This document shows, piece after piece, positions 17,103-26,407 of a stretch of DNA of 64,000 nucleotides. The stretch covers positions 62,001-126,000 of the forward strand of contig CBFHMJ010000015.1 of NCBI GenBank assembly GCA_965656875.1, given 5' to 3'. The first letter of the stretch is position 1. Every line of letters starts with the position of its first letter. Source of the DNA: CBFHMJ01 sp965656875. Lineage in GTDB: Bacteria > Pseudomonadota > Gammaproteobacteria > Enterobacterales > Alteromonadaceae. The position numbers were made by a program, and so were the translations under genes. The notes below the pieces were generated by a model that was not told where the DNA came from, ran no database searches, and saw nothing but the letters and a program-made list of their open reading frames with translations.

Positions 17103-18809
17103 ATGTTACTGCGTGGGATCTCACTAATTTTTTGTACCTTCCTCACTCATCATGCGCTGGCTAACAACTGTCAGCAAACTAACGATGCAGAAATATCATC
17201 GCTATTATCAGACATTCATCATCACAAAACCTTGTATGAGCAAGGGTTGCAGCCAGAAATAACCGACTATCAATATGATTTATTGGTTGAAGAGTATATG
17301 GCATTAACGGGTTGCAATAAGTTGCCTGATGCACTTTCGACAAGGCAGAAGGCCGAGCAACAGCGAACAATACCAATGACCGGACTACATAAGGCAACGG
17401 ATGTTCAGCAGGTTATGCAGTTTTTAAGGAAAGTGGAAAAGGAATCCGAGGAATCATCGATAATTGTACAACCCAAAATAGATGGAATTGCGTTGGAAGT
17501 TATCTGGAAAAACGGTGAATTGTTTCACGCATCGACCAGGGGTGATGGTTGGTATGGTTCTGATGTAACGCAAATGCTTCGTCGGTCGCAGGTTGTGCCT
17601 GAGCGTATTCCCTTTCGTTCGTCCTTGATTGCTCGTGGAGAATTGTATGCGTCTGCCTCATGTGTTGCAGCATTTAAACGATACGCTGATGCGAGGCACT
17701 TTGCCGCAGGTGTTATTCAAGCTGATCGTGCGACACCGGAAAAGCTGGCGTGTTTACGTTTTGCTGCCTGGCAATGGTTAAGTTGTCCCTTAGCGGAGGA
17801 ATGGCAGTGTCTGAATTTTCTTGAAGAACAAAAGATTAAAACCGTTGCTCCATTTAGTAGCCGACATCATTTTGATGAATCACTAAGAATGAATGTCACA
17901 TCGGCTTACCAACATTTTATGACGAGTATCGAACGGTATGGCTTTATGACGGACGGTATCGTCATAAAAGCTAATAACCTGACGGTACAGCAACGATTAG
18001 CTACCTCAGCTCGCGGACCTGACTGGGCGCTGGCCTGGAAATATCAGCATCCAGGAGCTATTACTACAATTCGTGCCATTCAATTTAAACAAGGTAGAAC
18101 AGGACGGGTGACGCCTGTGATTGAAATTGAACCGGTGGTTCTACAAGGCAAAACAATCTCACGTTTATCTGGGCACAGTGTCAAATGGCTAACAAAAAAA
18201 GAGCTTTCTGCGGGTGCAAAAATTGAAGTCGAATTAAAAGGTAACGCAGTACCACAGTTAAAAAGAGTGATTGAAAAAGGAGATGATGCTCGCTGGGTAT
18301 CTCAGGTACCACCATCAGGCCCTGTTTTGTGTTTATATCTTAGTGATCAATGTAGTCGTCGTTTTTTGTTGCAGCTTCAGCGTTTTTACGGACCTAAAGG
18401 ATTAGATATTAAAGGACTCAATAAAACGATATTAAGACACCTGGTTGATAAAGGTGTTGTGAGTAGAATCAGTGATTTGTTTTTGCTGGATACCGTTGTG
18501 TTGAGTCAGTCTGCATTAATGTCACGAGCAGAGGCTGCGGACATTGTTGCGGCATTATCACGCTCCAGAAATAAGGGATTTGCGGAGCAACTTATCGCGA
18601 TGGGTCTTCCTGGTATGACGAAGAAGCAACTGTGGAAGTTATCTGACAGTGTTGATAGTTACACGGGTTTACGACATCAGATAACGAATATGGCACTACA
18701 ACTGCCATTAAAGAAGCGTCAGATGCTACAGACTTTGCTAACCGACGATATTGTCAATTTTGAAGAGCTTAAAACTCTCGATGCTATTTTCATGAATGTG
18801 CTCCACTGA
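17103..18809 (+). CDS. ligB: NAD-dependent DNA ligase LigB
   Basis: LigB is the second, shorter NAD-dependent DNA ligase of gammaproteobacteria. The 568-residue length matches it, and there is no BRCT domain. A hydrophobic N-terminus (LISLIF-type stretch ending HALANNC) looks like a signal peptide, as in other LigB proteins. The adenylation motif QPKIDG places the nucleophile at Lys125, followed by STRGDGWYGSDVT. TDGIVIKAN, WALAWKY and the OB-fold segment GRTGRVTPVIEIEPV follow. The zinc-finger region has only part of the usual Cys set. GGAAATAAGGA precedes the ATG. Its physiological role is unclear in general. Confidence 0.93.
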   Translation: MLLRGISLIFCTFLTHHALANNCQQTNDAEISSLLSDIHHHKTLYEQGLQPEITDYQYDLLVEEYMALTGCNKLPDALSTRQKAEQQRTIPMTGLHKATDVQQVMQFLRKVEKESEESSIIVQPKIDGIALEVIWKNGELFHASTRGDGWYGSDVTQMLRRSQVVPERIPFRSSLIARGELYASASCVAAFKRYADARHFAAGVIQADRATPEKLACLRFAAWQWLSCPLAEEWQCLNFLEEQKIKTVAPFSSRHHFDESLRMNVTSAYQHFMTSIERYGFMTDGIVIKANNLTVQQRLATSARGPDWALAWKYQHPGAITTIRAIQFKQGRTGRVTPVIEIEPVVLQGKTISRLSGHSVKWLTKKELSAGAKIEVELKGNAVPQLKRVIEKGDDARWVSQVPPSGPVLCLYLSDQCSRRFLLQLQRFYGPKGLDIKGLNKTILRHLVDKGVVSRISDLFLLDTVVLSQSALMSRAEAADIVAALSRSRNKGFAEQLIAMGLPGMTKKQLWKLSDSVDSYTGLRHQITNMALQLPLKKRQMLQTLLTDDIVNFEELKTLDAIFMNVLH

Positions 18810-18925
18810 TGGTATTTGGTGAGCATTGAGTAATCGGGTAGAATGCGGCGTTTATTATTGTAGTGACCCTGAATGGTTATCACGTTCATCTCAGATAGCA
18901 AGTCAGGCAACAAGATTGAGGATTT

Positions 18926-19861
18926 ATGGCAATTCACTGGTATCCCGGGCATATGCACAAAGCCCAGAAACAAATAACTGAGGTTATGCCTCAGATTGAT
19001 CTTGTTATCGAAGTACTGGATGCACGGATACCGTATAGCAGCGAAAATCCAATGGTGGCATCGCTGAGAAAGGATAAGCCATGTATTAAGATCTTTAATA
19101 AGTTTGACCTGGCTGATCCGGAAATCACTGCGAGATGGCAAAAGGCTTTTGAAGCCAGCGATAGCATCAGAACACTTCCGCTAATCGCGACTGAAACAGG
19201 CCAGACTCAAAAGCTATTGTCGCTATGTAAAGAGTTATTCCCTCATCGTGAAGAAAATGGCAAGCCTGTTCGTGCGATGATTATGGGAATTCCTAATGTT
19301 GGCAAATCAACACTGATCAATGCGTTGGCTGGTCGGACGATAGCAAAAGTAGGCAATGAGCCTGCGGTCACAAAAGCTCAGCAACGCATCAATCTTGGTA
19401 ACGGTATTGTATTGTCAGATACCCCTGGAATTTTGTGGCCTAAAGTCGAAAATCCAAATAGCAGTTACAGATTGGCAGCAACGGGCGCGATCAAAGATAC
19501 GGCAATGGATTACGAGGATGTTGCTGCATTTACGGCTGAATATCTGCTTGAAGCGTATCCAGATTTACTCAAAGAGCGATATAAAATTGATGAATTGCCT
19601 CATGATGAAATGGGGTTGTTAGACGAGATTGCTCGCGCAAGGGGAGCAAGACGAGCTGGTGGTCGCGTTGACTATCACAAAGTGTCTGAAATTTTGTTGC
19701 ATGAATTTCGTAGTGGCCGATTGGGACTGGTTTCTCTTGAAACGCCTGAAATGGCAGAGAAAGAAGAAATTGAAGTGCAAAAGGAAATAGCACGAAAAGA
19801 AGAAGAGAAAGCAAAACGTAAGGCCGAAAAAGGCAAAAGAAAGCGACCTACACGTAAGTAA
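18926..19861 (+). CDS. ylqF: YlqF/RbgA-family circularly permuted GTPase
   Basis: The GTP-binding motifs occur in the permuted order typical of this family. G4 (NKFDLAD) comes first, near residue 53. G1 (GIPNVGKSTLINAL, near residue 120) and G3 (DTPGI) follow. The N-terminus IHWYPGHMHKAQ is a family hallmark. RbgA-type GTPases assist assembly of the large ribosomal subunit. The 311-residue length is slightly long because of a highly charged Lys/Glu/Arg tail. The gene follows ligB by about 115 bases and may have its own promoter. Confidence 0.94.
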   Translation: MAIHWYPGHMHKAQKQITEVMPQIDLVIEVLDARIPYSSENPMVASLRKDKPCIKIFNKFDLADPEITARWQKAFEASDSIRTLPLIATETGQTQKLLSLCKELFPHREENGKPVRAMIMGIPNVGKSTLINALAGRTIAKVGNEPAVTKAQQRINLGNGIVLSDTPGILWPKVENPNSSYRLAATGAIKDTAMDYEDVAAFTAEYLLEAYPDLLKERYKIDELPHDEMGLLDEIARARGARRAGGRVDYHKVSEILLHEFRSGRLGLVSLETPEMAEKEEIEVQKEIARKEEEKAKRKAEKGKRKRPTRK

Positions 19862-19891
19862 TTTTGGACCAATCTATCTGTTTTTCAACGA

Positions 19892-19946
19892 AATATTTGG
19901 CACGCCGTTATCTGTATCATTCCAGATTTTCAGGTGTGCCAATATT
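19892..19946. terminator. Imperfect inverted repeat between convergent genes
   Basis: AATATTTGGCACGCC (19892-19906) is nearly complementary to GGTGTGCCAATATT (19933-19946), with one bulged T and one G-T pair. It lies between ylqF and the converging GGDEF-EAL gene and may act as a weak bidirectional terminator. Confidence 0.4.
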
Positions 19947-19951
19947 GTAAT

Positions 19952-22900
19952 TTATACCAGTTCAGCCTCTGAGACGGTTGAATCTTTTAACAAATGCTTT
20001 GAAAGATTGTCGACCAGTGTGGACTCATCGACGGGCTTACTGAAGTAGTAACCCTGCCCAAAATCACAACCATACGACGTAATAAGTTTTAATTGTTGTT
20101 CTGATTCAATACCTTCTGCAACCAGTTTTAATTCCAGCCCTTTAGCCATCGTCACAATAGCTTGCGCCAGTTTTCGATCCGGACTTCTTTCAGGCAACTT
20201 AGAGATAAAACTACGATCTATTTTTAGTTTATCTATCGGTAATTGTTGTAAGTAACTCAGTGATGAATATCCGGTGCCAAAATCGTCAATGGCAATAGTT
20301 GCGCCTTTCCGTTGCAGTTGCGTTAGTTTCGCAATACTGGTTTCAACATCTTTAATCAACAATCCTTCTGTTATTTCCAACTCCAGCCAGCTAAGGCCTT
20401 GCTCTTGATATAAGTCATCCATGATATCCATTAGCAATGGGTCCTGAAATTGTCGGGGTGACAGATTTACAGCGACATGAATATCTTTAAACCCTTGCTC
20501 TCGCATACGTTGAATAAATCCGCTGGCTTCTTTTAATACCCAACGTCCAATTTGAACAATTAACCCGGTTTCTTCTGCGACTGTAATAAATGCGCCGGGG
20601 CTGATCAGGCCTTTTTCGGGATGTTCCCAGCGAATCAGTGCTTCCACCGCATAGGTCTCTTCTGTTTTCAGTCGAACGATTGGCTGGTAAAACAGTTTGA
20701 ATTGTTCTTTGTCGATAGCAGCACGTAAATCTTGTTCGATAATCAGGCGAGACATGGCCGAGCGATTCATTTCTTCAGTGAAAAATTGCCAGTTGTTCTT
20801 GCCTTTATCTTTCGCCTTATACATCGCCATATCGGCATTTTTTAACAGTACTTCGATGTTGTTGCCGTCGTCCGGCACTATAGTGATACCGATACTGGCG
20901 GAAGCGATAAGGTGATGACCGTCAATATCTATAGGTTGTTGAATTCGGTGCAGTATTTTTGAAGCGACATTGCCAGCGGCTTCACTGTCTCTGATATCTT
21001 TCAGAATAATACTGAACTCATCACCACCCAGTCGCGCAACCACATCTTCTGCGCGAATACTGTTTTTAAGCCGGTTTGCTATCTCTTTAAGGTATAAATC
21101 GCCAGTATCATGTCCGAGCGTGTCATTAATCATCTTGAATCCATCAAGATCAAGATATAACAACGCCAGATTTTCATATTTGCGCTGACAAGTAATCAGT
21201 GCCTGTTCAAGTCTGTCTTTAAACAAACGGCGATTGGGGAGGCCAGTGAGTGCATCGTAGTAAGCCATCTGTTCAATTTTGGAGTGACTTTCTTTGATAG
21301 AGGTAACGTCCTCACCAACAGAGATAAAGTGTGTAATAACACCACTATCATCAATAATTTGTGAGATAGACTGACGATTCCAGAATAGTTCTCCATTTTT
21401 CTTTTGATTCAGGATCTCGCCATGCCATTCCTGACCGGAAACAATAGTCTTCCAGAGGTTGTCATACAGTGCGATGTCATTTTCATCACTGCGTAGTAAA
21501 GAGGGCTTCTGACCAATGGCTTCGTCATATTGATAGCCGGTGACATCAGTGAAACGTTGGTTAACGTATTCAATACTACCTTTGATATCCGTTATGTAGA
21601 CAATACTCGCGCTGTGTTCGATCGCGAGAGACATTTTCTTCAGATTTACTTCGGCTTTTTTACGCTCAGTAATATCTGAGAACGACGCAACCAGTTCATC
21701 TTCGCCATCGGTGTTAATGGTCAGGGCCGCGAATACTTCAATATTCATGTACTGTCCGTCGAAGGTATTCGCGCATATTTCTCCACGCCAGCTTTTATTT
21801 TCTTGTAAAGATTCTAGAAATTGCTGCCCTTTCTCTTTGTCGTGCCATAACTCTTTAAGATTTGTTCTCAGTGCTGCGCGCAATGATGGGTAATTGAAGG
21901 TTTGATAGAACGCTTTATTGCAGTAGCTGATAACACCTTTTTGGCTGGCGATAACAATACCGGTTAGTGATGCTTCGATGGCATTGTTTCGGTTTTGGAT
22001 GGTCTTTGTTCGTTGGGCAACTTTTTCTTCCAGGGATAGTGCTAATTTTTCCAGTTCTGATTCCGAGGTTTCGAGGTTTTCTACCATTCCTTTGATTGAT
22101 TGGGCGAGCTCTCCCAGTTCGTCATCCCGGTCAGTGACAATTTTGATCTGTCGCTCACCGCTGGCAATACGGTGCGCAATATTGGTGAGTTTAATAATGG
22201 GCTGACTTAACTTACTGCCAATCAGGAAAGAGAAAGTGGCGATTAATCCCGAAATAGTAAAAATAGCCATCAGCAAGGCGTGATAAATCGAAGAGTCATT
22301 AGACTGCCAGACATTTAATTCGATTAATTGCCCCAGTGCCCAGGTTTTCTGGTAGGGCGTATTCTTGCCGGGGTAAACAGGACGCAGTATCAGCTGTTCA
22401 TCTTCTGAAACGGTTTTATGAATAATTTCAATATGAGTATTGATGAGTAGATTAAACTGCTCTTCGATCGGGTAGTCATTTAACAAGTTACTGGAAGAAG
22501 AGAATACTGATTGTTTGGTCAATTGAGGATGGTAAAGGTACTGTCCATTGTGATCCACGAGGATATAGCTGGTTCCCGTTGATGTGTACCGCAGACTGGC
22601 TGTTAATTTTGAAAAATCAGCATGAATAGCAATGATGCCAGCAGGCTCTCCATTTTCATGAAATACGGGGGTGGAAACACTTATTGTGGGCTTGATACCT
22701 TGTGCTGTATCAGGAATGGTGGCCGCCTGAATATCTGAAACATAATATTCGCCGGGTTTCAGCCTGATGGTCTGTTGGTAATGTGTATGGGCATTGTGAG
22801 ATATCAGCGTTTCATTATCTGAAATAATGACGCCGTTTTCGTTTCGCTCAATTTTAACCAGTTCGGTTCCATTTTCTGATAAGGCAGCGTAATAGATCTG

Positions 22901-23242
22901 ATCATAGGTTTCATGTGACTTTAATGCAGTTTTTAGCATCAGTGTGACGACTGAGCGTGCACTGGCAAATTGTATATCGTCTCGTTGTTGCTCCAGCTTA
23001 ATAAAGGATTTCATACCGTCGCTGTCGGCAATGCTCAGTAACTCACTCTCCATTTGATCGATGTTGTTCTCAAAGGACTGAGTTTCACGGAGTAAATCAG
23101 CGTTAACCTTATTAACGAGTTGGTTTTCAAGTAGTAAGTTCGACAAGGTCATCGTGGTATAAGTGATGACGAGAATACCTGTAAAGCTAATTAGCAGCGT
23201 GCTTATACTGAGTCGGACGGGAAAGGAAAGTTTAGCAGGCAT
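19952..23242 (-). CDS. Membrane sensor with Cache, HAMP, two PAS, GGDEF and EAL domains
   Basis: This 1096-residue protein probably makes and/or breaks cyclic-di-GMP in response to an external signal. A first membrane helix (about 12-35) is followed by a periplasmic double-Cache-type region with WALGQ-type elements to about residue 325. A second helix, a HAMP segment (about 345-400) and two PAS domains come next. The GGDEF domain has the intact active motif RLGGDEFSIIL near residue 737. The EAL domain has EALIRWEHPEKG near 867 and DDFGTGYSSL. Both catalytic domains look intact, so net activity cannot be predicted. The gene is a single transcription unit with a long upstream gap. Confidence 0.94.
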   Translation of the reverse strand: MPAKLSFPVRLSISTLLISFTGILVITYTTMTLSNLLLENQLVNKVNADLLRETQSFENNIDQMESELLSIADSDGMKSFIKLEQQRDDIQFASARSVVTLMLKTALKSHETYDQIYYAALSENGTELVKIERNENGVIISDNETLISHNAHTHYQQTIRLKPGEYYVSDIQAATIPDTAQGIKPTISVSTPVFHENGEPAGIIAIHADFSKLTASLRYTSTGTSYILVDHNGQYLYHPQLTKQSVFSSSSNLLNDYPIEEQFNLLINTHIEIIHKTVSEDEQLILRPVYPGKNTPYQKTWALGQLIELNVWQSNDSSIYHALLMAIFTISGLIATFSFLIGSKLSQPIIKLTNIAHRIASGERQIKIVTDRDDELGELAQSIKGMVENLETSESELEKLALSLEEKVAQRTKTIQNRNNAIEASLTGIVIASQKGVISYCNKAFYQTFNYPSLRAALRTNLKELWHDKEKGQQFLESLQENKSWRGEICANTFDGQYMNIEVFAALTINTDGEDELVASFSDITERKKAEVNLKKMSLAIEHSASIVYITDIKGSIEYVNQRFTDVTGYQYDEAIGQKPSLLRSDENDIALYDNLWKTIVSGQEWHGEILNQKKNGELFWNRQSISQIIDDSGVITHFISVGEDVTSIKESHSKIEQMAYYDALTGLPNRRLFKDRLEQALITCQRKYENLALLYLDLDGFKMINDTLGHDTGDLYLKEIANRLKNSIRAEDVVARLGGDEFSIILKDIRDSEAAGNVASKILHRIQQPIDIDGHHLIASASIGITIVPDDGNNIEVLLKNADMAMYKAKDKGKNNWQFFTEEMNRSAMSRLIIEQDLRAAIDKEQFKLFYQPIVRLKTEETYAVEALIRWEHPEKGLISPGAFITVAEETGLIVQIGRWVLKEASGFIQRMREQGFKDIHVAVNLSPRQFQDPLLMDIMDDLYQEQGLSWLELEITEGLLIKDVETSIAKLTQLQRKGATIAIDDFGTGYSSLSYLQQLPIDKLKIDRSFISKLPERSPDRKLAQAIVTMAKGLELKLVAEGIESEQQLKLITSYGCDFGQGYYFSKPVDESTLVDNLSKHLLKDSTVSEAELV

Positions 23243-23834
23243 GATTTTTTACCCTCGCGTTCTCGCATTGCAACTCATTCAAACCACATAAGCTATGACA
23301 GTGGGTCAATCTTCTGGTTGTTGTAATGATGTTGAAGCGATTCATTCTTTCTCCAGGCAAAGCTAGCTTAGACTTCCATACCTTACTTTAGTTAAGTTTA
23401 CGTATCCAAATTGTGAAGGTTAACACAGATGAGGCTTCTGTTATAACGCTACTCGACCTGTTTTGTACAATAAATTTACAAATGGAACGAATGAATAATT
23501 GTGATAGCAACATAAAGCCTGCAAGTAAAGAGAACATTTGTATGTCCAGTTGAAGCCATATATGCTGAGATGTACCTTAACCAGGTCTTGCTCAGGTGTC
23601 TAATGCTTTCTGAATAATGCAATGTTTCACTGTATTGTATAAGGTATTTTTGTTAATTCACTGTTTGTTAATATCCGCAAAGATTTCCACTCGAATAATT
23701 CACCATAGTGAGCAACAGTAATCGTCAAATTGTCTTTGAAGTTCCATAAATCGACGGTATTTATTCCTTGCCTGGTTAGAGCGAATTATGAATAATAAAT
23801 CAATTTTAGATGTCTGGACGTCCGGAGAAAGTTT
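23243..23834. other. Long divergent intergenic region
   Basis: About 590 bp separate the leftward GGDEF-EAL gene from metC. It is AT-rich. I found no open frame with coding character and no strong hairpin or known RNA motif. GGAG at about seven bases before the GTG at 23835 is the metC ribosome binding site. The region is long enough to hide a small RNA. Confidence 0.4.
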
Positions 23835-25007
23835 GTGAAAGATGAGACAAAAGCAATAACGGCAAGTCGCTCACCCGCTGTCACTCAGAAAATGGTTAAT
23901 CCTCCTGTCTTTAAAACATCAACCGTGGTGTTTGAATCAGTCAGTGATATGAATCACGCAATCGCGAATCAGCGGAATCATGTCCCGTTTTATGGCAGAC
24001 GTGGGACGCCGACATCGTTTGCTTTTTGTGAAGCCATGACGGAATTAGAAGAGGGCGCTGGTACTGCTGTTTATCCATCAGGCTCTGCTGCAATTGCTCA
24101 TTCTATATTGTCGTTTTCTAAAACAGGTGATCACATCCTGGTGGTTGATAATGTCTATGAACCAACCCGGGATGTATGTGACAAATTTTTTAGTGGGCTT
24201 GGTATTTCCACGACGTATTTTGATCCACTGGATCTGGAGAAATTTGAATCATTGATAAGACCAGAAACTAAAGTTGTGTTTCTGGAGTCTCCCGGATCGA
24301 TCACGATGGAAATTATGGACATTCCTGCATTGTGTGAGATCGCACATAAGCATGACATTGTTGTGATGTGTGATAACACCTGGGCATCTCCCGTATTATT
24401 CAAGCCGTTAAATTATGGTGTTGATGTGTCAATCCATTCTGCGACTAAGTACATAGCAGGTCATTCAGATATTATGATGGGCATAGCGACCTCGGTTGAG
24501 AAACATTGGCCAGTTCTGAGAGAAAACAGCTATTTGATGGGACAGTGTACGTCTCCTGATGACTTATATCAGGCACTGAAAGGAATCAGAACCCTGCCAA
24601 CCCGAATTCGCCAGCATGAAAAGAATGCATTAGAAGTTGCCCAATGGCTGGTTGAGCGGCCAGAAGTTGCCAGAATGATTCATCCTGCTTTTGACAGCTG
24701 CCCGGGACACGAAGTCTGGAAAAGAGATTTTGATGGTTCTAATGGATTATTCTCATTTACGCTTGCTTACGGAAATACGGCTGCTGTCCATGCATTTGTC
24801 GATAATCTCAAGCACTTCAAACTGGGTTATTCATGGGGAGGCTTTGAGAGTCTTATCATGTTCTATACCAATCTCGATAAAAAACGACATACTCAACATA
24901 TTGCTAATGATTTACCACTGATTAGGCTTCATATTGGTCTGGAGCATCCGAGCGATTTAATTGCAGATTTAGAGCGAGCTTTTCTGATTTTTAATGAAAA
25001 TGTATGA
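23835..25007 (+). CDS. metC: Cystathionine beta-lyase
   Basis: This is a PLP enzyme of the Cys/Met metabolism family (390 residues). It is most similar to MetC, which cleaves cystathionine to homocysteine, pyruvate and ammonia in methionine synthesis. Visible signatures are FYGRRGTPTSFAFCEAM, PSGSAAIAHSILSF, the Asp-containing VVMCDNTWASPVLFKPL, and the PLP-lysine segment SIHSATKYIAGHSD. The C-terminal SWGGFESLIM matches the beta-lyase subgroup. Start is GTG 23835 behind GGAG. A cystathionine gamma-lyase-like activity cannot be excluded. No convincing terminator follows; the region downstream leads into the GGA-rich RNA. Confidence 0.9.
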   Translation: MKDETKAITASRSPAVTQKMVNPPVFKTSTVVFESVSDMNHAIANQRNHVPFYGRRGTPTSFAFCEAMTELEEGAGTAVYPSGSAAIAHSILSFSKTGDHILVVDNVYEPTRDVCDKFFSGLGISTTYFDPLDLEKFESLIRPETKVVFLESPGSITMEIMDIPALCEIAHKHDIVVMCDNTWASPVLFKPLNYGVDVSIHSATKYIAGHSDIMMGIATSVEKHWPVLRENSYLMGQCTSPDDLYQALKGIRTLPTRIRQHEKNALEVAQWLVERPEVARMIHPAFDSCPGHEVWKRDFDGSNGLFSFTLAYGNTAAVHAFVDNLKHFKLGYSWGGFESLIMFYTNLDKKRHTQHIANDLPLIRLHIGLEHPSDLIADLERAFLIFNENV

Positions 25008-25095
25008 GTTTTGTTAATTATTAATTGAGCAGATGTTCTACAATTTAGTCCCTGTAATTTGTATGCGATTTTGCTTAGTAGCATCTGTCCTGGAG

Positions 25096-25119
25096 GCTTG
25101 TGAGATATTTCTCACAAGC
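25096..25119 (+). promoter_or_regulatory. GacA/UvrY-type upstream activating sequence
   Basis: A perfect palindrome has arms GCTTGTGAGA (25096-25105) and TCTCACAAGC (25110-25119) around TATT. Its core TGTGAG-N6-CTCACA (25099-25116) closely matches the known binding pattern of GacA (TGTAAG-N6-CTTACA) and of E. coli UvrY. A second TGTGAG half-site follows at 25121-25126. The centre is about 175 bp upstream of the probable start of the GGA-rich RNA, the spacing usual for Gac-controlled small RNA genes. An alternative reading as an RNA hairpin or a metC terminator is weaker, because no T-run follows. Confidence 0.7.
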
Positions 25120-25281
25120 ATGTGAGAAATATCATTTATTTTCCTGATAAAAAATAAGTCTATTATCTAACCTGTTGAATATTAACTGTTTATTTTTAGG
25201 TTTTAATTTTTCAATTTTTTGACCGGCAATTTTTTTCCGCATCGGCATTCTGATCTTTTCAAATTCAACTAATCTTACTCA

Positions 25282-26315
25282 TGAACACGCAACGGACTGA
25301 CGCAGTGTTCACCATACGACGAGTAAAAGGGAAATTGATGTTGCCGGGAGGCAATTTCGATGGACTGTCAGGAAAGCAAGGGATATATGCGCAGGATTAA
25401 GGATAGCACAAAAGGATGTTGTGACCAGGACGTTTGTTGGATGGGAAATAAAAGGAAGGAGCAAAAGGATTTATACGGATAGATATTACAAGGCTGTAGA
25501 AGTGGAAAAGACGCCAGGTCAGGATATGCAGGAGCATCAGGCGCATGGAATGAAAGGACAGGAAACAGGAAAAATGGATACGGATGAATACTGGATTCGC
25601 CAGGGAGAGACGAGAAAAGGGTGATGTGGGTACTGGAATGTACAGTTGAAGGATTGAGGATATAAGGATTATGGACTGGAGTACGATGGAATGTTTAGTA
25701 ACAGTTGGATGTGAAGGAATAAATGGACGTTAATGGATGCTCAATGACGAGCGTAAATTCTACGAAGCAGAAGGACAGGACGGGAGTAGAATAGAAGGAA
25801 TTTCACAGGAAAATGTCAGCAAGGCAATGACTTAAGGAGCTGGGATGCAACATGTATGGACTCAGGACCGATACTCAGGGATACACGAGTAAAGAATATG
25901 GAAGTGCTGGGGACAACAATTGATTGATATACCTGGAACAGGTCGGTGATATTCAACGGAATTTGTATCATCAGGAAATCCAGAACGTTACCAGAAACAG
26001 GGAAAAGGATATTGGGATACAGGGACTTCACAGGATGATACGTGGATACATGTTAAAAAGGATATCTGGTAATAGAAAGCAAGGAATGAGCTGACAGTAC
26101 AGGGAGTGTCGAAATATTTAAGACTCAAGGTAAGGATAATCCACCCATCAGGAAATGGATAAAGACGGTAAATGGATGTTCATAGGGAATTAAATCTTTC
26201 GAGATTACATGTCTGGACGGAGCTTTAGGAAAAGCTCAGCAAGGAAACGGAGTCGTACAAGCAGGAATAAATATGAAAAAGGCGCATAAATTGTTTATGC
26301 GCCTTTTCTTTTTTT
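25282..26315 (+). ncRNA. Giant CsrB/RsmZ-like CsrA-sequestering RNA (predicted)
   Basis: By hand count the plus strand from 25290 to 26275 has about 73 GGA triplets and 2 TCC. Random sequence would have about 15 of each. Many GGAs lie in loops of perfect small hairpins: TTGCC-GGGA-GGCAA (25341-25354), CACAA-AAGGATG-TTGTG (25407-25423), ATGC-AGGA-GCAT (25526-25537), GTAC-TGGAAT-GTAC (25630-25643), CCAT-CAGGAA-ATGG (26145-26158) and GAGCTTT-AGGA-AAAGCTC (26220-26237). This is how CsrB/RsmZ-type RNAs bind CsrA/RsmA dimers and titrate them from mRNAs. A Gac-type box lies upstream and a strong terminator ends the unit. The start at about 25282 is an estimate from a possible TAATCT -10 at 25270. 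E. coli CsrB is about 370 bases, so ~1 kb is exceptional. Short open frames inside show no coding character. Confidence 0.85.
26276..26315 (+). terminator. Intrinsic terminator of the GGA-rich RNA
   Basis: The stem GGCGCATAAA/TTTATGCGCC (26281-26290 with 26294-26303) has a TTG loop. It is extended by four A-T pairs and followed by TTTTCTTTTTTT. The A-run before and T-run after make it a strong plus-strand terminator; it can also serve the converging ABC transporter gene. Confidence 0.95.
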
Positions 26316-26407
26316 GCTAATAACGTTTTTCAACCGTCTTTATTTCTGGATTCATTCGTTAACCGTCAGACAACGTTCTGCAAATATCATCATCAAACGC
26401 CACAAAC

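Noticed and set aside
18719..19141. A 140-codon minus-strand frame across the ligB end and ylqF start
   Set aside because: It overlaps two certain genes on the other strand and shows no domain.
25421..25624. A 67-codon plus-strand open frame within the GGA-rich region
   Set aside because: It is Lys/Gly/Arg-biased only because of the GGA-rich purine run; there is no family likeness, and the hairpins and terminator fit an RNA better.
25816..26031. A 71-codon minus-strand open frame within the GGA-rich region
   Set aside because: It arises from the absence of stop codons in the complement of GGA-rich sequence. It has no ribosome binding site or homology.
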